From Candidatus Pelagibacterales bacterium (GTDB lineage: Bacteria > Pseudomonadota > Alphaproteobacteria > Pelagibacterales > Pelagibacteraceae), in the NCBI GenBank assembly GCA_016882185.1, contig VHCC01000024.1:1-9699 (forward strand): a stretch of DNA of 9,699 nt, read 5' to 3'. Positions 6,127-9,699 of the stretch are shown one piece after another. Each line of letters begins with the position of its first letter. Position 1 is the stretch's first letter. The position numbers were made by a program, and so were the translations under genes. Below the pieces are notes generated by a model that saw only the letters and a program-made list of their open reading frames with translations, did no database searches and was not told the DNA's origin.

Positions 6127-6874
6127 AATTATACCTTGTCTAGATGTTAAAAATGGAAAAGTTGTTAAAGGCATAAATTTTAAAAATTTAGTATATGCAG
6201 GTGACCCGGTAGAACATGCGAAAATATATGATAAAGCTGGTGCTGATGAATTGTGTTTTTTAGATATAACAGCTTCTTCTGAAAATAGAAAAATATTATT
6301 AACTAAAGTAAAAGAGACAGCAAAAAATTGTTCAATACCTTTGACAGTTGGCGGTGGTATTAGATCAGTATCTGATGTAAGAGATTTACTTTTAGCTGGT
6401 GCCGATAAAATCTCAATAAATACATCAGCAATATTAAATAATTATTTGATAAAAGAATGTTCAAAAAAATTTGGATCTCAGTGTATTGTTGTAGCTATTG
6501 ATGCGAAAAAGAACAAAAAAAAAAATCATTGGGAGGTATTTTCTCACGGCGGTTCATTTAACACAGGAATTAATGCATTGGATTATGCAAAAAAAGCAGA
6601 AAAACTGGGAGCAGGTGAACTACTCGTAACTTCAATGGATAGAGACGGAACAAAAGTGGGATATGATATTCCTTTAATTAAAAAAATATCTGAGTTGGTA
6701 AAAATTCCAGTTATTGCATCTGGAGGAGTTGGAACATTAAAGCACCTCTATGAGGGTATTAAAATTGGGAAAGCAAGTGCTGTTTTAGCAGCTTCAATTT
6801 TTCACTTTGGTAAGTATTCAATTTTTGACGCTAAAAAATACCTATTCAAAAAAGGAATTCCAGTTCGGATTTAA
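6113..6874 (+). CDS. hisF: HisF, cyclase subunit of imidazole-glycerol-phosphate synthase
   Basis: Uses ammonia delivered by HisH to convert PRFAR into imidazole-glycerol phosphate and AICAR. It is a 253-residue (beta-alpha)8 barrel of normal length. Catalytic Asp11 (IIPCLDVKNG) and Asp130 (VVAIDAKK) are present, with phosphate-binding VGGGIRS (79-85) and ASGGVGT. The four residues known as the ammonia gate at the HisH interface are all kept: Arg5, Glu46, Lys99, and Glu169 (Glu167 in Thermotoga numbering; there is a small Lys-rich insertion after Asp130). The enzyme therefore looks built to work with HisH, even though hisH is disrupted here. HisF can also use free ammonium in vitro. The start lies 14 bases inside the preceding glycosyltransferase gene; the 5' sequence MLKHRIIPCLD is the normal HisF start, so the overlap is real. 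Confidence 0.97.
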   Translation: MLKHRIIPCLDVKNGKVVKGINFKNLVYAGDPVEHAKIYDKAGADELCFLDITASSENRKILLTKVKETAKNCSIPLTVGGGIRSVSDVRDLLLAGADKISINTSAILNNYLIKECSKKFGSQCIVVAIDAKKNKKKNHWEVFSHGGSFNTGINALDYAKKAEKLGAGELLVTSMDRDGTKVGYDIPLIKKISELVKIPVIASGGVGTLKHLYEGIKIGKASAVLAASIFHFGKYSIFDAKKYLFKKGIPVRI

Positions 6875-6877
6875 ATA

Positions 6878-7201
6878 ATGAATAGGATACTTGTAAAGTT
6901 ATTATCTGTAATAAAAAAAAATAAAAAAAAAAAAATTAACCAATCATATACTGCAAAACTTTTTAAATCTGGAATTTCTGGATGTAAAAAAAAGTTTATT
7001 GAGGAAGTAAATGAACTTATTATTTCCCTTAAATATTCCAAAGACGGTGTTATACACGAAGCAGCTGATGTATTTTTTCATTATTTAGTTTTGTTAGAAC
7101 GCAAAGGGGTAGATTTTAGACAGGTAGTAAAGGAGCTTCAAAAAAGATCAAAAATGTCTGGTATTTCTGAAAAACTAAATCGTTTAAAAAATGTACGATA
7201 A
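6878..7201 (+). CDS. hisE: HisE, phosphoribosyl-ATP pyrophosphatase
   Basis: Hydrolyses phosphoribosyl-ATP to phosphoribosyl-AMP plus pyrophosphate, the second step of histidine synthesis. It has 107 residues, all-alpha, in the MazG-like NTP-pyrophosphohydrolase fold. The metal-binding pattern is visible as KKFIEEVNE (38-46; EExxE) and IHEAADVFFH (59-68; ExxD), followed by YLVLLERKGV. It is a stand-alone HisE, not fused to HisI; hisI is not in the window. The N-terminal Lys-rich stretch is encoded by a run of 13 A bases (6923-6935), prone to polymerase slippage. It starts 3 bases after hisF and overlaps the HIT gene by 11 bases. Confidence 0.93.
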   Translation: MNRILVKLLSVIKKNKKKKINQSYTAKLFKSGISGCKKKFIEEVNELIISLKYSKDGVIHEAADVFFHYLVLLERKGVDFRQVVKELQKRSKMSGISEKLNRLKNVR

Positions 7202-7547
7202 TAATAATATTTTTGCCAAAATTTTACGAGGTGAGATACCATGCTCAAAAATTTATGAGGATAAATTTGTTCTTGCTTTTCATGATATAAATCCTCAAGC
7301 AAAAATTCATGCATTAGTAATACCTAAAGGTTTTTATGTAGATCTTAACGATTTTATAAAAAATGCAAAAAGTGAAGAAATAGATGGTCTCATTCGTGGG
7401 CTTGGTAAAGTTGCTAAAATTTTAAATATCTCAGAAACTGGTTATCGCTATTTAGGTAACAATGGAAAAGATGGAGGTCAAGAAGTGCCACATCTACATT
7501 TTCATATATTTGGCGGTGAAAAATTGGGAAAAATGATTGCGAAGTGA
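7191..7547 (+). CDS. HIT-family (HINT-type) nucleotide hydrolase
   Basis: A small cytoplasmic histidine-triad protein of 118 residues. The N-terminal NIFAKILRGEIPCSKIYED is characteristic of the HINT branch, as is NPQAKIHALVIPK. The triad is HLHFHIF (His101, His103 and His105), the middle His being the nucleophile that becomes adenylylated in this family. HINT proteins hydrolyse AMP-linked compounds such as purine nucleoside phosphoramidates; the natural substrate in bacteria is not settled. A HIT gene after hisE recurs in related alphaproteobacteria and may be a conserved arrangement rather than a functional link. It overlaps hisE by 11 bases and is followed with no gap by the acetyltransferase gene. 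Confidence 0.92.
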   Translation: MYDNNNIFAKILRGEIPCSKIYEDKFVLAFHDINPQAKIHALVIPKGFYVDLNDFIKNAKSEEIDGLIRGLGKVAKILNISETGYRYLGNNGKDGGQEVPHLHFHIFGGEKLGKMIAK

Positions 7548-8051
7548 ATGCCAAAAAAAGTTTCTAGATACTTTCTAGAGATACACTCAATAAAACATTT
7601 AAAGCTTTCAAAATGTTTAGAAAGAAATTTATCTATTAAAAAGGAAAATAACTCTAATAAAGACCTTCCACAGTTTTTGTATAAAAAGATTGGAAAAGAT
7701 TATAACTGGAAAGACAGATTATACTGGAGTGATAATGATTGGATAAGATTAATATCAAACCCTAATTATGAACTATATACAATATTTAAAAATGAAGATT
7801 TAGTCGGATACTACGAATTAATTTTTGATCAGCACGAAAATTTTGAAATAGCTTATTTTGGCATATTTAAGGAATACTTTGGGAAAAAAATTGGCGGTTA
7901 TTTACTGTGTCATGCCATAGAAAATTCTTTTAATAAAGGAGCAAAGAGAGTTTGGGTTCATACTTGCACACTGGACCATCCAAATGCTTTTAAAAACTAT
8001 ATTGCTAGAGGAATGAGAATATTTAAGTCTGAAGAATTAAATGTTGATTAA
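7548..8051 (+). CDS. GNAT-family N-acetyltransferase
   Basis: A 167-residue protein with the GCN5-related acetyltransferase fold. Motif A, which binds the acetyl-CoA pyrophosphate, is KEYFGKKIGGYLL (108-120), following the beta-strand IAYFGIF. The downstream stretch RVWVHTCTLDHPNAF and YIARGM (134-156) is very typical of one alphaproteobacterial GNAT subgroup of unknown substrate. The N-terminal half has DRLYWSDNDW and LVGYYEL, as in that subgroup. The ATG directly follows the HIT stop codon (TGAATG), so translation is probably coupled. It is the last gene of the operon and ends 3 bases before the convergent lolA. The acceptor substrate cannot be predicted. Confidence 0.85.
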   Translation: MPKKVSRYFLEIHSIKHLKLSKCLERNLSIKKENNSNKDLPQFLYKKIGKDYNWKDRLYWSDNDWIRLISNPNYELYTIFKNEDLVGYYELIFDQHENFEIAYFGIFKEYFGKKIGGYLLCHAIENSFNKGAKRVWVHTCTLDHPNAFKNYIARGMRIFKSEELNVD

Positions 8052-8062
8052 TATTTAATCAA
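8044..8062. terminator. Perfect inverted repeat at convergent gene ends, possible bidirectional terminator
   Basis: TTGATTAA (8044-8051), loop TAT, TTAATCAA (8055-8062): an exact 8-bp stem with a 3-base loop. Each arm carries the stop codon of one convergent gene: the GNAT gene ends GAT-TAA in the left arm and lolA ends GAT-TAA in the right arm on the other strand. Only one of the eight pairs is G-C and no strong T tract follows on either side, so it would be a weak intrinsic terminator. It may simply arise because both proteins end in Asp plus TAA. Confidence 0.3.
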
Positions 8063-8627
8063 TTGTGAATTTTCCAATATTTTGAGAATTCAATGATATA
8101 TTTTTTAAATTAAATTCTAAAAAAGTCCCATCATAGTTCATTACTTCCCAACCGTGAATTAAGTAAGTTTTTTGATCAAAATATAAATTAATAATTTCAT
8201 TTTGAGAAAAATTGAGTTTTACAGAAATGCTGTTTTCATTAATTTTGTAATCATTAATTTCTTTTAATGCTTTAATTATTTCATTTTTGTCTGTCAGAAA
8301 TAAAAAGACAGTTCCAGTTATATCTCGACTGGACTTGTTATTTAGTTCATCAACTAAATATAGAATATTATTATCAATTAAAATTTTTTTTCTATTAAAT
8401 TCGTTAAAATGGCAGAGAAACTTATGCGGGAATTCTAGTATGCAATTACCGGTTTCGGTAGATCTATCAAAAGTTTGAATAAAATCAAATTTAAGATTTT
8501 TAGTTTCATCTAACTTTTGAATTATTTTCTGAATTTCTTTTGAGTAAGAGTGTTTAGAAAAAGAAATAAAAAAAAAAACTAATAATATTATTTTTTGCAC
8601 TACTTTAATAAATTTCTCTTTTACCAA
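8055..8627 (-). CDS. lolA: LolA-type periplasmic outer-membrane lipoprotein carrier
   Basis: Probable LolA, which takes lipoproteins released by LolCDE and carries them through the periplasm to the outer membrane. The 190 residues begin with a signal peptide: basic MVKEKFIKVVQK, hydrophobic IILLVFFFISF, and a likely cleavage after SYS at residue 29. The mature part shows LolA-like features: NLKFDFIQTFDRS near the start, LEFPHKFLCHF in the place of the usual pattern G-x-L-x-x-x-x-P-x-x-x-x-F, ILIDNNILYLVD (the I-x-D-G-x-x-L-W-x-Y-like strand) and, late in the chain, GWEVMNYDGTFLEFNLKNI. Identity is low, as is usual for LolA in these genomes, but the position right after ftsK is the standard alphaproteobacterial arrangement. 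The ATG at 8627 overlaps ftsK by 23 bases; a GTG nine codons later would remove the overlap but leave a shorter n-region. Confidence 0.8.
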   Translation of the reverse strand: MVKEKFIKVVQKIILLVFFFISFSKHSYSKEIQKIIQKLDETKNLKFDFIQTFDRSTETGNCILEFPHKFLCHFNEFNRKKILIDNNILYLVDELNNKSSRDITGTVFLFLTDKNEIIKALKEINDYKINENSISVKLNFSQNEIINLYFDQKTYLIHGWEVMNYDGTFLEFNLKNISLNSQNIGKFTID

Positions 8628-9699
8628 TGTGGTTTGCAGGACTTATAATTTTTTCTTCCTCCATTTGATCAATTATTCTTGCTGCCCTATTATAGCCAAT
8701 TCCTAATTTTCTTTGTAAAAAACTAGTAGATGCCTTGCCTTCCGTCCTTATGATTTCAACAGCCTTGTTATATAATTCATCTTTTCCGTCTTGATTTAAA
8801 ATTGTTTCATCATTTTCTAATTCATCAATTTTTGTAATTTCTTCAACATAGGTTGGATCTCCTTGTAATCTTAAATACGTTGCAACTTTTTCTATTTCTT
8901 TTTCAGAAACATAGGGCCCGTGAATTCTTACTATTCTGCTCGCTGAAGACATAAAGAGCATATCTCCTTGACCAAGCAAAAGTTCAGCTCCTTGTTCTCC
9001 AAGTATAGTTCTGCTGTCAATTTTAGATGTTACTTGAAATGATATTCGTGTTGGAAAATTTGCTTTAATAGTTCCAGTAATAACATCAACACTCGGTCTT
9101 TGAGTTGCCATCACTATATGAATACCAGCTGCTCTAGCCATTTGAGCAAGTCTTTGAATGTAATTTTCAATTTCTTTTCCAGCGATCATCATTAGGTCTG
9201 CCATTTCATCAACAACAACTATTAGGTAAGGCATTTTTTTTGACGACTTGTCGTTAAAACCATAAATGTTTCTGACACCGAACTCTGTCATTTCACGATA
9301 TCGTTTTTCCATTTCACGAACTACCCACTTTAAAGCAACAGTTGCTTTTTTTGGTTCAGTGATAACTGGCACAAGTAAATGTGGAATTCCTTGGTACATC
9401 GATAGTTCAAGCATCTTTGGGTCTATTAAAATGAGTTTACATTCAGCAGGTGTATATCTGAAAAGAATTGAGAGAATTAAGGTATTTATACAAACAGATT
9501 TTCCAGATCCTGTTGTGCCAGCAATAAGAAGATGGGGCATTGAAGCTAAATCACCAACAATTGGAAACCCAGAAATACTTTTCCCTAAAGTTATTGGTAT
9601 TTTTATCTCTTTGTTATTAAATTCTTTACTTGAAATAATTTCTTTTAAGGCAACGTTTTCTCTAAATTTATTTGGAATTTCAATTCCAATAGTATTTTT
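8605..9699 (-). CDS. ftsK: FtsK DNA translocase, C-terminal motor and gamma domains (5' end outside window)
   Basis: Septum-associated, ATP-driven DNA pump that aligns the chromosome terminus and activates XerCD at division. The last 364 residues are present and the frame is open to the window edge; the N-terminal membrane domain lies beyond it. The visible part begins with IGIEIPNKFRENVALKEII and LGKSISGFPIVGDLASM, typical of the sequence before Walker A. Walker A is GTTGSGKS (about 61-68 of the visible part) and Walker B LIVVVDE (about 159-165), followed by MATQRPSVDVITG, FPTRISFQV, SRTILGEQGAELLLG and GDMLFM. The last 60 or so residues (AVEIIRTEGKASTSFLQRKL to HIGKREIY) form the winged-helix gamma domain that reads KOPS-type orienting sites. 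A Met at 9540 just before Walker A is internal, not the start. The gene precedes lolA on the same strand with a short overlap. Confidence 0.96.
   Translation of the reverse strand, partial: KNTIGIEIPNKFRENVALKEIISSKEFNNKEIKIPITLGKSISGFPIVGDLASMPHLLIAGTTGSGKSVCINTLILSILFRYTPAECKLILIDPKMLELSMYQGIPHLLVPVITEPKKATVALKWVVREMEKRYREMTEFGVRNIYGFNDKSSKKMPYLIVVVDEMADLMMIAGKEIENYIQRLAQMARAAGIHIVMATQRPSVDVITGTIKANFPTRISFQVTSKIDSRTILGEQGAELLLGQGDMLFMSSASRIVRIHGPYVSEKEIEKVATYLRLQGDPTYVEEITKIDELENDETILNQDGKDELYNKAVEIIRTEGKASTSFLQRKLGIGYNRAARIIDQMEEEKIISPANHIGKREIY

Overview
The window is a dense, AT-rich stretch of bacterial chromosome with almost no non-coding DNA. Gene content and order point to an alphaproteobacterium with a streamlined genome, most likely of the SAR11/Pelagibacterales type. 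The evidence is the very A/T-biased codon use (Lys, Asn and Ile as AAA, AAT and ATT/ATA), the overlapping or nearly touching genes, the near absence of Shine-Dalgarno sequences, and the pairing of hslVU with a hisB-H-A-F-E cluster. The taxonomic placement is inferred from style and synteny, not from a database match.

Layout. Bases 1-59 hold the last codons of a + strand gene (probably an Smr-domain protein), whose stop abuts that of hslU. On the - strand, hslV (1920-1381) and hslU (1403-54) encode the two parts of the HslVU ATP-dependent protease. A 105-base divergent intergenic region (1921-2025) separates them from a + strand operon running to 8051: hisB, hisH (broken), hisA, a large TPR/O-GlcNAc-transferase-like gene, hisF, hisE, a HIT-family hydrolase and a GNAT acetyltransferase. 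The - strand pair ftsK (truncated by the window edge) and lolA then runs convergently into the end of that operon; a perfect 8-bp AT-rich inverted repeat carries both stop codons at the junction.

Function. hisE, hisA, hisH/hisF and hisB cover steps 2, 4, 5 and 6-7 of histidine biosynthesis. HisH and HisF normally form one glutamine amidotransferase/cyclase complex. HslVU degrades unfolded or regulatory proteins and appears to sit behind a sigma-32-like heat-shock promoter. FtsK moves chromosome termini at division, and LolA carries lipoproteins across the periplasm.

Two points stand out. (1) hisH is split by a frameshifting deletion just after the nucleophile motif, although HisF keeps its ammonia-gate residues, so the lesion is either recent or an assembly artefact. 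(2) A 724-residue protein with eight gapless 34-residue TPRs and an OGT/SPINDLY-type glycosyltransferase domain is spliced between hisA and hisF, overlapping each neighbour by exactly 14 bases. Its substrate and its connection with the histidine genes are unknown. No tRNA, rRNA, CRISPR array or insertion sequence was seen.
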